This document shows positions 1 through 6,639 of a stretch of 7,361 nt of DNA, one piece after another (position 1 is the first letter of the stretch; each line of letters starts with the position of its first letter). Below the pieces are notes generated by a model. The model saw nothing but the letters and a program-made list of their open reading frames with translations, had not been told where the DNA came from and ran no database searches. The stretch lies in assembly GCA_009919445.1 (NCBI GenBank), contig RGBY01000127.1, forward strand, positions 1-7,361, read 5' to 3'. The stretch comes from Planctomycetia bacterium (lineage in GTDB: Bacteria; Planctomycetota; Planctomycetia; Pirellulales; UBA1268). A program made the translations under genes and the position numbers.

Positions 1-868
1 TGACCACGTCAACATGGTCGTGGGTGACCAGTCGCTGTCCGCTGGTTGAGCCCTGACAGGGAATCAGTTGCAGCGCTTCTCGGGGGACACCGGCATCCCA
101 GAGGCATTCGCAGATCATCCAGGCCGGGAGCACGGTATCGCTGGCCGGCTTGAGAATGACAGTGTTTCCAGCGGCTAATGCTGCTGTGACGCCGCCACAG
201 GGGATAGCGAGTGGAAAATTCCAGGGACTTATAACGGCGACAAGCCCCCGTCCTCGAACCTGAAACTGATTGCTTTCATGAAGGGCTTTGGCTGCCAATG
301 CATAGAACTCGGTAAAGTCGATGGCCTCACTGACTTCCGGATCAGCCTCATGGATGGTTTTGCCACCATCAGCCATAGCCGCGCCAATCAGGTCACCTCG
401 CCGCTGACGCATCAGTTGGGCTGCCTGTCGCAGGATGCTCTGGCGTTCGCTGTGGCTTCGTGTTCGCCAGCCAGCAGGATCTGCCTGTCCGCAGGCAACA
501 GCATCGTCGATGTCAGCTTCATTGGCCTCCCCGTACCGGCAGGCAACAGTGCCCGGGCGGGACGGGTCGCCTGAAGAACGGATTATCCGCTGGCCGGTGC
601 GTTCTTCTCCCGCCACCCAGAGCGGTACCGTCGGTGCCATGTCGTTACATCGTGGCTGCCAGCGGGCCACGATATCGGCAGCCCAGTCTGCATGGTGTGG
701 CAGCGACCAGTCGGTGTCTGGCTCATTGATGTATTCACTCCAATGGGCAGCCTCTGGTGGCTGAACGGCCGGTTGGCGGCGGTCTTGGGTACGTCGTGGT
801 GCCGCTGAAACATGGTGGATCGAGATGAAACGTGTGACGGAGGAAATTCTCTGCGCCCGTGTTTTCAT
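1..868 (-). CDS. putA: L-glutamate gamma-semialdehyde dehydrogenase half of PutA (partial, frame-shifted from the PRODH half)
   Basis: This is the aldehyde dehydrogenase domain of a bifunctional proline catabolic enzyme, which oxidises glutamate semialdehyde to glutamate with NAD+. I translated the minus strand by hand: the frame is open from 880 to the left edge. Recognisable segments, in order, are APRRTQDR (about 805-782), WSEYINEPDTDWSLP, the hinge before the domain, DFTEFY, the cofactor-binding ISPWNFPLAIPCGG (Asn and Trp as expected), AALAAGNTVILKPAS with the NAD-binding Lys, and WDAGVPREALQLIPC. The catalytic Cys and Glu lie beyond the window. Homology begins near 811. The only ATG in the frame upstream is at 868; it has no clear ribosome binding site and its first 20 or so codons look non-homologous, so this half was probably once read through from the proline dehydrogenase frame. 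It overlaps the end of that frame. The domain is certain; independent expression is doubtful. Confidence 0.85.
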   Translation of the reverse strand, partial: MKTRAQRISSVTRFISIHHVSAAPRRTQDRRQPAVQPPEAAHWSEYINEPDTDWSLPHHADWAADIVARWQPRCNDMAPTVPLWVAGEERTGQRIIRSSGDPSRPGTVACRYGEANEADIDDAVACGQADPAGWRTRSHSERQSILRQAAQLMRQRRGDLIGAAMADGGKTIHEADPEVSEAIDFTEFYALAAKALHESNQFQVRGRGLVAVISPWNFPLAIPCGGVTAALAAGNTVILKPASDTVLPAWMICECLWDAGVPREALQLIPCQGSTSGQRLVTHDHVDVV

Positions 869-2180
869 CAAGACGCCGAATCAGGTAGCCAATGGCGTGG
901 ATAAAATCCTGCTGGCGGCATGCTGGCGCATAGAGCAGGAATTCCTGCACACATTCAAAAATCGCCCGGCGTTGGTGGTTTGCCATCCCCTCGAGCATTT
1001 CAAACTGCACGCGTGGGGTTCCCAAGGCACCGCAGCGAGAGGCCCAGAGCAGGGCAAGCGAGATGTCGAAGAGGTTGTGTGATGCGATCCCAAGTCGTAA
1101 GGCTTCGGTATTTTCATCGCGGAACGCCTCACGAACCATACGTTTGAATTGAGCGTCGGTTTCTTCCTTCGTGTGATAGGTTGCCTGAGGCCAGCCCATT
1201 ACAGAGGCTTCTACCCGCTCCATTTCCATGTTGGCGCCTTTGACCACGCGCACGGTAAGCGGTTCACAGGTGTGACCCTTTGCCCGTGCGCTGGCTAGCC
1301 GTTGGCGGGACCACTCAGCCAGTTCACACAGCACACCATACGAGTCGGGGATGTATGCCTGCAGGGCGATGCCGGCACGGACATCTTCGAGCCCAGGCCG
1401 ACTGAGGGCGGCGATCAATGCATCTCGGGTGAGATACATGTCGCGGTATTCTTCCATGTCGAGGTAGACGAACTTGCCAGACTGCCTGCCGGACTGATCA
1501 ACAAAGTGTTCTTTGGCTGCCGCCCGAAAGAGCAACTCCAGCCGGTCGGCCAGCAGGTTCAGCGTGTGCTGCCTGGCGAGCGGTGAAATCTGGGAATAGA
1601 TTGTCGAGATCTTGACGGAGATGCACTCAACCTCGGGCTGCTGGAGTGCTGCCAGATAACGGTTTAGCCGCCGTGTGGCCTCCTGTTCTCCGAGGAGGGC
1701 TTCACCGAGAAAATTGACATTCATGCGAAGCCCCTCGGCATGCCGCTCACGAAGGTGAGGCGTAAGCAGGTCTGGCTCGGCTGGCAGGATGACATTCGCG
1801 GTTTCGCGACGCATTTTCTCCTTGACCAGGGGGACGGCCACACCCGGCATGAAACCCCCAAAGCTTTGGAAGCCACGCAGCATGGTGCGATCAAGGCCGC
1901 TAAAGAAACGGGGAATGCCCTGCACGTCGAGGATGTGCGTCAACTGATCGGCAACGCGACGGTTGATGGTGGTGCGAAAGGCCTGGTCAGTCATTTCCAC
2001 AAGCGTTGCCTTGTCCTGCGGATGACTGATCATGCGGTTGAGTTCTGCCTGCTGGCGACGTTCCTGTGGCGTCTGGAGTTCTTGGGCACGCTGGATAAGC
2101 AATCGTGCAACGGCGACTGCAGCCTCAGCATCGGTGGCAGTCTCGTTGGCAGCGGCCAGCAGGCGTTCAATGGTGAGCAT
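735..2180 (-). CDS. putA: Proline dehydrogenase half of bifunctional PutA (frameshifted near its C-terminus)
   Basis: FAD-dependent proline dehydrogenase, the first step of proline to glutamate. The ATG at 2180 is supported by GGAAG at 2187-2191 with a 6-nt spacer. Residues 1-100 are a helical arm. The barrel then shows VKIS (Lys190), YLDMEEYRD (Asp241), LTVRVVKGANMEMER (Arg311, Lys314), GIASHN, FEMLEGM, and the proline-carboxylate motif RRLDEN (Arg435, Arg436, Glu439), matching Arg555, Arg556 and Glu559 of E. coli PutA. Homology ends at HTFHLDP, residue 455 (codon 818-816); the last 26 residues are an out-of-frame tail. The expected continuation resumes one base over as VSAAPRRTQDR and leads into the aldehyde dehydrogenase. 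All catalytic barrel residues are present, so a monofunctional dehydrogenase is conceivable, but channelling to the second domain would be lost. A divergent gene starts 178 bp away, so both promoters must share that gap. Confidence 0.9.
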   Translation of the reverse strand: MLTIERLLAAANETATDAEAAVAVARLLIQRAQELQTPQERRQQAELNRMISHPQDKATLVEMTDQAFRTTINRRVADQLTHILDVQGIPRFFSGLDRTMLRGFQSFGGFMPGVAVPLVKEKMRRETANVILPAEPDLLTPHLRERHAEGLRMNVNFLGEALLGEQEATRRLNRYLAALQQPEVECISVKISTIYSQISPLARQHTLNLLADRLELLFRAAAKEHFVDQSGRQSGKFVYLDMEEYRDMYLTRDALIAALSRPGLEDVRAGIALQAYIPDSYGVLCELAEWSRQRLASARAKGHTCEPLTVRVVKGANMEMERVEASVMGWPQATYHTKEETDAQFKRMVREAFRDENTEALRLGIASHNLFDISLALLWASRCGALGTPRVQFEMLEGMANHQRRAIFECVQEFLLYAPACRQQDFIHAIGYLIRRLDENTGAENFLRHTFHLDPPCFSGTTTYPRPPPTGRSATRGCPLE

Positions 2181-2358
2181 TGTGGGCTTCCATGTCGGTG
2201 TTGGGACGAAGGCGATGAGAGGAAGACATGAGGTGGCTCAGGGAGACGTCATCACCTCAGGGATTTGTGGGGAGGGTGTGATGCAGGGTAGAACCATTTT
2301 CATTAACTCGCGGATCAGCGGTTGGAGCCAGCAGCCTTCTTTGCAATATGGAAATTCT
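2181..2358. promoter_or_regulatory. Divergent intergenic region, putA / metallopeptidase
   Basis: This 178-bp gap separates the putA start (2180, minus) from the chosen metallopeptidase start (2359, plus), so it should carry promoters in both directions. On the minus side, GGAAG at 2187-2191 is a good ribosome binding site for putA. On the plus side, GGA at 2350-2352 lies 6 nt before the ATG. I could not find a convincing -35/-10 pair: TTGGAG at 2322-2327 has only a poor partner at 17 bp, and that partner lies too close to the ATG. Confidence 0.35.
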
Positions 2359-3213
2359 ATGAAGTGGACTCAGAGCGTTCTCGTCCTGGGCGTGGCCATA
2401 GTAGCGGCTGGCCTTGTGCCTGCGGTTTCTCGTGCTGCCGAGTTCGGTCGGCAATATGACTTGGTGGCTCAGGCGAGTAAGCCTCATTCACCTGTCGGTC
2501 AGCATCCAGAATCCGGCTTCTCCTCGACTGACCGGCAGACCGATCTGCCAGCCGGCCGGGAGGAGAGGCAGCTGGAGGGCTGGCGGGTGTTGATCAGTCG
2601 CCGGCTCTTGACTGATCATGCGAAAGCGACTGAGACGGCCATCGAACTGCTATCCGAGCAGCTTCGCGAGATTGTCTGCGTCGTGCCGGCTGCTGCGGTT
2701 GAAAAACTGAAAGCCGTGCCACTCTACCTCTCGCCAGCCTACGACGGGTTTGCAGCGCGGGCTGAATACCACCCGGCTGCTGGGTGGCTACGGAATCATG
2801 GTCGAGATCCTGAAATGGCCAAGGCGGTTGAGTTCACCAACGTGTTGATTTTTGCAGCTGAGACCAGGCGAATGCCCAACTTCGCCCTACACGAACTGGC
2901 CCATGCCTATCACGATCGTGAACTTGCAGAGGGATATGGCAACCCCACGGTCATTGAATGTTTTGAACGGGCAAAGGCCGCGGGGAACTACGAACGGGTG
3001 CAGCGGCAGGATGCAAAGGGACGGCTGACGATGGACCGGGCCTACGCGCTTACAAATCCTCAGGAATATTTTGCTGAGGTGACTGAGTCCTTTTTTTCTC
3101 GGAATGACTTCTTCCCCTTCTGCCGAGAAGAGCTGCAGCAGCACGATCCTCAGGCGTGTCGCATGCTGCGGCAACTGTGGGGGTATGGCGTCACACCGGC
3201 AGATCAGCCCTAA
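2359..3213 (+). CDS. Secreted zinc metallopeptidase with HELAH motif
   Basis: A 284-residue exported protein. The ATG at 2359 is chosen because it gives a textbook signal peptide: MKW, a hydrophobic core at about residues 6-22, and a cleavage site after SRA at about residue 26. The same frame is open upstream to 2032, but that part overlaps the start of putA on the other strand and adds nonsense before the signal. A low-complexity linker (about 35-70) precedes the catalytic domain. The zinc motif is HELAHAYHD (His178, Glu179, His182). About 55 residues on, NPQEYFAEVTESFF supplies the likely third ligand (Glu236 or Glu240). HExxH plus a downstream EYFAE resembles the gluzincin arrangement of the anthrax-lethal-factor-like fold (EFFAE), which suggests a related Pro-specific or structural peptidase. 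That assignment is inference; substrate unknown. Active in the periplasm or outside the cell. Confidence 0.85.
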   Translation: MKWTQSVLVLGVAIVAAGLVPAVSRAAEFGRQYDLVAQASKPHSPVGQHPESGFSSTDRQTDLPAGREERQLEGWRVLISRRLLTDHAKATETAIELLSEQLREIVCVVPAAAVEKLKAVPLYLSPAYDGFAARAEYHPAAGWLRNHGRDPEMAKAVEFTNVLIFAAETRRMPNFALHELAHAYHDRELAEGYGNPTVIECFERAKAAGNYERVQRQDAKGRLTMDRAYALTNPQEYFAEVTESFFSRNDFFPFCREELQQHDPQACRMLRQLWGYGVTPADQP

Positions 3214-3315
3214 TTGTGGCAGCAGGCAACCCTGAAAGCCCTCAGCCTTACAACAGGGTATCCAAGGCAAAAACTGGCAGAAAGGGGCAGGGAAAGAGAG
3301 AGCCTGTTCAGCCAG

Positions 3316-3579
3316 TTAGCCGCCAAAGCTAACCTTTGGCGGCTTCATGCTGCGAAGGGTAAGCACGGAGCCGACTGACATCAGGGCGAGTCCCAGCCAG
3401 CGAGGAGGCTCAACCACTTTGCGACTCCAACCCGGGGTCGCTGGGCTTTCGGTCGGTGCCGGGGCAGCGGCGATCAGCCGGCTGGAAAAATCACTCAGGG
3501 TAAAGGACTCGACCATCCGAAACTGGATGCCAACGAAGAAGATCAGCAGGCCGAGGAGAAGAATAGTCTGACGTTTCAC
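3316..3579 (-). CDS. Small two-helix membrane protein of unknown function
   Basis: An 87-residue protein starting at GTG (3579), preceded by GAAGG with a 7-nt spacer on the minus strand, which supports this start. After MKRQ, a hydrophobic helix spans residues 5-20 (LLLGLLIFFVGIQF). A middle section rich in Ala, Pro and Ser (about 36-60) follows, then a second helix WLGLALMSVGSVLTL (61-75) and a short basic tail. With Lys/Arg at the N-terminus and after helix 2, both ends are probably cytoplasmic with the linker outside. Helix 1 could alternatively be an uncleaved or poor signal peptide. It lies 144 bp downstream of the ketosynthase homologue in the same direction, so co-transcription is possible. 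I do not recognise a family. The stop codon falls inside the hairpin at 3318-3344. Confidence 0.7.
   Translation of the reverse strand: MKRQTILLLGLLIFFVGIQFRMVESFTLSDFSSRLIAAAPAPTESPATPGWSRKVVEPPRWLGLALMSVGSVLTLRSMKPPKVSFGG
3318..3344. terminator. Perfect 11-bp hairpin between convergent genes
   Basis: AGCCGCCAAAG (3318-3328), a 5-nt loop CTAAC, then CTTTGGCGGCT (3334-3344): a perfect, GC-rich inverted repeat about 100 bp past the end of the plus-strand metallopeptidase. It overlaps the last codons and stop codon of the minus-strand small membrane gene. There is no T-run on either side, so it is not a classical intrinsic terminator. It may be a bidirectional terminator, Rho-assisted or hairpin-only, or a 3'-end stabiliser. 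Confidence 0.5.
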
Positions 3580-3723
3580 GGGAATGCCTTCAGGTGCAGG
3601 CCAACAGGAGCCGCATAAAGAAAGGATCGATCACCACCCCGAGGATGATCCAGCCCTGGCAGCAGATTGCCGGTTATGCCGGTTCTCAGGGATGCAGCAG
3701 AAAACGTCGGGCTGCTTGGCCGG

Positions 3724-5007
3724 TTAGCCGGCGGCAATGGCGACGGCAGCAGCCTGGCCCATCGACCCAAAGTTCACCGCAATAGCAGTGCCCGGCCGGC
3801 CTTTCAGCGGCTCGCCATGGACAACCTGAATCGGACACTCAGGGTCTGGCGTTTGATAGTTGCGGGTGGGTGGAATCGTACCGGCCTCAACGGCAAGCAC
3901 GCTGGCGGCTAACTCCAGTAATCCGCTCCCTGCTCCGGCATGCCCCAGGTTCCCCTTGGGGGCGGTGACCGGCGTCCCGCCGACTTCGGCGGCAATCGCC
4001 TGGGCTTCGGCCCGATCCATCACGATCGTGCTGAGGCCGTGGGCATTGATGTGGCCGAGCGAGTTGGCATCCAGCCCAGATCGGCGAAGGGCTTCCCGCA
4101 GGACCAGTTGGACACCACGACCAGTCGGGGGCTCGTCGAGTTTGCGGGGCTCGCAGCGGGCAGCGGTGGCGAGCAGGCGACTCCGAATACGGGCACCACG
4201 GCGGTCAGCATGTTCACGAGATTCAAGGACGAGGACACCAGCGCCTTCGCTATTCACCAGACCGTCCCGGTCGCGGTCAAACGGCCGGCAGGCAGCCTCA
4301 TAATCATCGCTGCGTTTCGACAACTGCGAGTTCCCGCGGGCTACCATGGCGGTCGGGTGCAAGCGACAGCCGGTGCCTCCGGCTAGCATCACATCGGCCC
4401 AGCCTCGCTGAATGACACTGGCAGCCTCGGCGACCGCAAGCAGACCTGAGACATCACCCAGAACGATGGTGTTGTTCGGGCCGCGGGCATCTTGAGCGAT
4501 GGCAATATGGGAGGCGGTCATATTGGGCAGATGCTTCAGCAGCCAGAGCGGGTGAAGCTCTTCGTGAATGGCCTCTGACCACTGGTCGTAGGCGAAACTA
4601 CCGTCTTCCCTCCGGGCCCGGCGGTAGGTTGACTCCAGATCATCGAGATCGGCATAGATCATGTCGTTACCAAACACGACACCGAACCGTTCCGGCTCTA
4701 TCCGATCACTGGCGATGGCCGCATCAGCCATGGCAAGGTCGGCCGCGGCAAAGCCAATCTGAATTTCCCGGCTCATGACCTTCAGGCTTTTCCGCGGCCT
4801 GACGTAGAGCTTTGGATCGAACGAGGGAATCTGCCCACCGAATCGCACCGTCAGCCCGCTCGAATCAAACAGGTCGATGGGTCGGATGCCACTCTCGCCT
4901 GCTAGCAGCGCGTGCCAGAAGGCATCAGCGCCAATGCCAATTGGGCTGACGACACCGACGCCGGTGATCACGACTTCCGGTGGGATTTTCATGGCATGCA
5001 CAACCAT
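3724..5007 (-). CDS. FabF-like beta-ketoacyl synthase homologue lacking the active-site Cys (Cys to Asp)
   Basis: A 427-residue thiolase-fold protein of the KAS II/FabF type, full length for the family. The N-terminal half begins VVITGVGVVSPIGIGADAFWHALLAGESGI and continues through MSREIQIGFAAADLAMADA and ERFGVVFG. The nucleophile loop, normally TACASG or DACATG after GPN, reads GPNNTIVLGDVSGL: Asp185 (codon 4455-4453) sits where Cys belongs. The other catalytic positions are kept: INAHGLST (His323), PKGNLGHAGAGSG (Lys351, His356), also RPFDRDRDGLVNSEGAGVLVLE. Loss of Cys with retained His recalls chain-length factors (KS-beta), which pair with an active KS-alpha, or decarboxylating priming synthases. 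Neither an ACP nor a partner KS is in this window. Start 5007 is MVVHAMKIPPE; an internal ATG at 4992 (MKIPPEVVITG) is equally plausible, and GATAAT lies just upstream of 5007. Fatty-acid or polyketide-like chemistry is inferred from the fold. Confidence 0.88.
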   Translation of the reverse strand: MVVHAMKIPPEVVITGVGVVSPIGIGADAFWHALLAGESGIRPIDLFDSSGLTVRFGGQIPSFDPKLYVRPRKSLKVMSREIQIGFAAADLAMADAAIASDRIEPERFGVVFGNDMIYADLDDLESTYRRARREDGSFAYDQWSEAIHEELHPLWLLKHLPNMTASHIAIAQDARGPNNTIVLGDVSGLLAVAEAASVIQRGWADVMLAGGTGCRLHPTAMVARGNSQLSKRSDDYEAACRPFDRDRDGLVNSEGAGVLVLESREHADRRGARIRSRLLATAARCEPRKLDEPPTGRGVQLVLREALRRSGLDANSLGHINAHGLSTIVMDRAEAQAIAAEVGGTPVTAPKGNLGHAGAGSGLLELAASVLAVEAGTIPPTRNYQTPDPECPIQVVHGEPLKGRPGTAIAVNFGSMGQAAAVAIAAG

Positions 5008-5107
5008 AGATTATCGGATGCCAGCAAAACGGAACTCCAGCGGGGATTCCGGGGATTTTCACAAACCGAGCGAAACGGCCTGTTTCAGGGGAAAGAGGCT
5101 GGTCGTT

Positions 5108-5410
5108 TCAGGGCTTTCTGGGGTGGGTCATCCGCCACTCAGCCGGCCGGATTGGGTTGGCTGCTGACCAGAGCCCCCGCTGAGCCTGCCTGGCGGCCTG
5201 TTCGGCCTTGAGCAACTCAGCGGGGGGTGAACCACGATCAAACACCCAGGCCTCACCGTCAGCGACCATTTCCTGGTTAATGTTTCGTGGGCCGACCCAG
5301 AGGACCCCCAGAAGGCGGTCGTACTGATCACGGCCATGGGCGTCGATGCGAAGAGGTTGCTGTCGAACCTTTTGGCTGAGGGCTGTCCGGGCTGCTTTCG
5401 GGCGCATCAA
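5108..5410 (-). pseudogene. Staphylococcal-nuclease-like gene, C-terminal fragment
   Basis: The second half of the nuclease in the other frame. Homology starts at KAARTALSQKV (from about 5398) and continues through LRIDAHGRDQYDRLLGVLWVG. The Arg of YDRLLG (codon 5317-5315) matches catalytic Arg87 of S. aureus nuclease. INQEMVADGEAWVFDRG, the helix AELLKAEQAARQAQRGLW and a PAEWR ending then follow the family to its usual C-terminus. The apparent start, TTG-ATG at 5410-5405, is the out-of-frame reading of the GIDAPE codons, not a real initiation site. Family members usually have about 8 residues between the Glu of DAPE and the Ala-Arg here; only 4 nt separate them in this sequence. That implies a loss of about 20 nt, which also explains the frame change. 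Confidence 0.75.
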
Positions 5411-5621
5411 TGCCCAGCAGCCGGATTCGTTCGGTCTGACCAGTCGGTGTGACAGCGGTCACGGTGTCACCATCATGAACGGTCTGAATCGTCCATGTAT
5501 CGCGACTGGTTGGGACACGATCCGGTGCAATTCCGCAGGAGCGGATCCCCGCTGCGGTAGCCAAAGAGGCCGCCAACAGGATCGTCCTGATGATGGTCTT
5601 ATGCAACCGGCGGGGCATCAT
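5328..5621 (-). pseudogene. Staphylococcal-nuclease-like (thermonuclease) gene, N-terminal fragment
   Basis: The first half of a secreted SNase-family nuclease, which cuts DNA or RNA using Ca2+. It starts at ATG 5621 (or 5618) with a basic, hydrophobic export segment (KTIIRTILLAASLATAAG, about 8-25); SCG at 28-30 is a weak lipobox candidate. The core begins WTIQTVHDGDTVTAV, with Asp50 and Asp52 for metal binding, then RIRLLGIDAPE with Arg67, Asp72 and Glu75, equivalent to Arg35, Asp40 and Glu43 of S. aureus nuclease. After Glu75 (codon 5399-5397) the frame yields about 22 unrelated residues and stops. The rest of the domain, including the second catalytic Arg, lies one base over in the adjacent fragment. 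Alone this piece cannot form the complete fold. Annotators may call it as one frameshifted gene spanning 5108-5621. Confidence 0.75.
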
Positions 5622-5843
5622 TGCCAGCGTTGGGTTTCAGGAACGAAGGAGCGAAGAAAGCCATAGGGGAAGCCGAGCCAAGCAGCAGCCACCCAGCGAG
5701 TGAGTGTAGCGAAAGGTGAGTTCTCCTCAGCACCGAAGGAAAGCATCAGCCTTCGCGAGACGGTCTCACAAATTGCTTACGTGGCAGCTCGTGTGGGGGC
5801 TAGCGTGACGGCCTGCGTGGGTACGGCCACGAGCAGCATGAAC
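5622..5843. other. Intergenic gap with one weak hairpin
   Basis: 222 bp between the stop of the membrane-anchored protein gene (5844) and the start of the nuclease gene (5621). Frames here are short and show no recognisable protein. A 6-bp inverted repeat, CGAAGG (5734-5739) and CCTTCG (5750-5755) with a 10-nt loop, could be a weak terminator for the upstream gene; it has no T-run. The minus-strand promoter for the nuclease would lie here but I could not identify it. Confidence 0.3.
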
Positions 5844-6623
5844 TTAGCCTGGCCGCCGACCAGAGCCGCCACGGCCGGGAGCAATCCCCAGCTTTTCCCT
5901 ACGCTCTGCCAGTGCCCGACGATATTCGGTCCGCTTGGCCCGGTCATCGGGCGATGTCGCATCGAGCCTGTTTTTCATGCGTTCATTCCGAGCTTCTTCG
6001 GTGCGTCCTCGTCCTTGTCCCCACTGACGGCCTGAGTCGCCTTGCCCCGGCTGGCCGGTTGCTGGCCGGGGGCCGCGGCTATTCGGAGGGCCATTGCCGT
6101 CGCGGGTGGCTGCCGTCTGGCCAGACTGATTCTGAGTGGATGTGTTCCTTGCGGCCCGTTCTGCGGCCCATTGCTGCCGCCGGGCTTCATCGGCTTTGAT
6201 TCTCCGGTCTAACTCAGCCAGCCGTCGGTCAGGTGGAAGAGCAAAGAATGACCCGACTTCGGCCCGTTCCCGTGCCGAGAACAGCCGTCCGATCTCCTGG
6301 CGAACCTGTTGTCGCTGCGAGTCGGGAAGATCTCGCATGTTTTCAAACAGCTTTCGCATGTCGAGGCCTTGGTCGCTATAAGGCAACTCGTTTCGAGCGA
6401 CTCGATTGAGTCTGGAGACTTCCTGATCGACCAGCGTACGAAGTTCGGCAACTGCCGCCGGGGGTGAGAAAGCCCCTGCCGCCCAGAAGAGGAGCCAGAC
6501 GCTGAGACCAACAAGGCTCAGGCTGGCGAGGATTCGGCGGAAGCGAGATCGCCGAGGCTGGGTGGAACCGTGTCGGCTGACGGCATCGCGAATCGCCTGC
6601 CGGGTGCTAGCTGAGCGACTCAT
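5844..6623 (-). CDS. Single-pass membrane protein with coiled-coil and disordered Gln/Arg/Gly tail
   Basis: A 259-residue protein from ATG 6623 (MSRSASTRQAI). An in-frame TTG at 6635 would add four residues, but the ATG is the simpler choice; neither has a strong ribosome binding site. A basic N-terminal stretch (about 8-31) precedes one hydrophobic helix (LASLSLVGLSVWLLFWAAGAF, about 32-52), giving cytoplasmic N-terminus and external C-terminus. Residues 60-160 are charged and helical, with LPDSQRQQVRQEIGRLF and FFALPPDRRLAELDRRI. The LPxxxRxxxxxxI-like repetition recalls short helical repeats of planctomycete hypothetical proteins. Residues 160-240 are Gly/Gln/Arg/Asn-rich and likely disordered, and the tail (RAKRTEYRRALAERREK) is again basic and helical. 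No catalytic motif is visible and I do not recognise a named family. It is the first gene of the minus-strand run that continues to the nuclease. Confidence 0.72.
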   Translation of the reverse strand: MSRSASTRQAIRDAVSRHGSTQPRRSRFRRILASLSLVGLSVWLLFWAAGAFSPPAAVAELRTLVDQEVSRLNRVARNELPYSDQGLDMRKLFENMRDLPDSQRQQVRQEIGRLFSARERAEVGSFFALPPDRRLAELDRRIKADEARRQQWAAERAARNTSTQNQSGQTAATRDGNGPPNSRGPRPATGQPGQGDSGRQWGQGRGRTEEARNERMKNRLDATSPDDRAKRTEYRRALAERREKLGIAPGRGGSGRRPG

Positions 6624-6639
6624 GGCGGGTCTCAATAAA

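Noticed and set aside
278..764. Several overlapping plus-strand frames of 89-109 codons
   Set aside because: They lie opposite the aldehyde dehydrogenase domain, which explains the sequence completely.
735..868. Programmed +1 frameshift in putA
   Set aside because: No slippery codon, stop-codon pause or stimulator pattern is evident at the joint, and conserved residues are missing, which recoding would not cause.
1740..2231. Plus-strand frame of 163 codons
   Set aside because: Shadow of the proline dehydrogenase gene on the opposite strand; no independent protein features.
2032..2358. Upstream extension of the metallopeptidase frame
   Set aside because: It overlaps the putA start on the opposite strand, reads as nonsense, and would put the signal peptide in the middle of the protein.
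3860..4386. Plus-strand frames of about 148 codons
   Set aside because: Antisense to the conserved ketosynthase domain; Arg/Ser/Ala-rich as expected for an antisense GC-rich frame.
5700..6035. Plus-strand frame of 111 codons
   Set aside because: Mostly opposite the disordered tail of the 5844-6623 gene; no start signal and no recognisable features.
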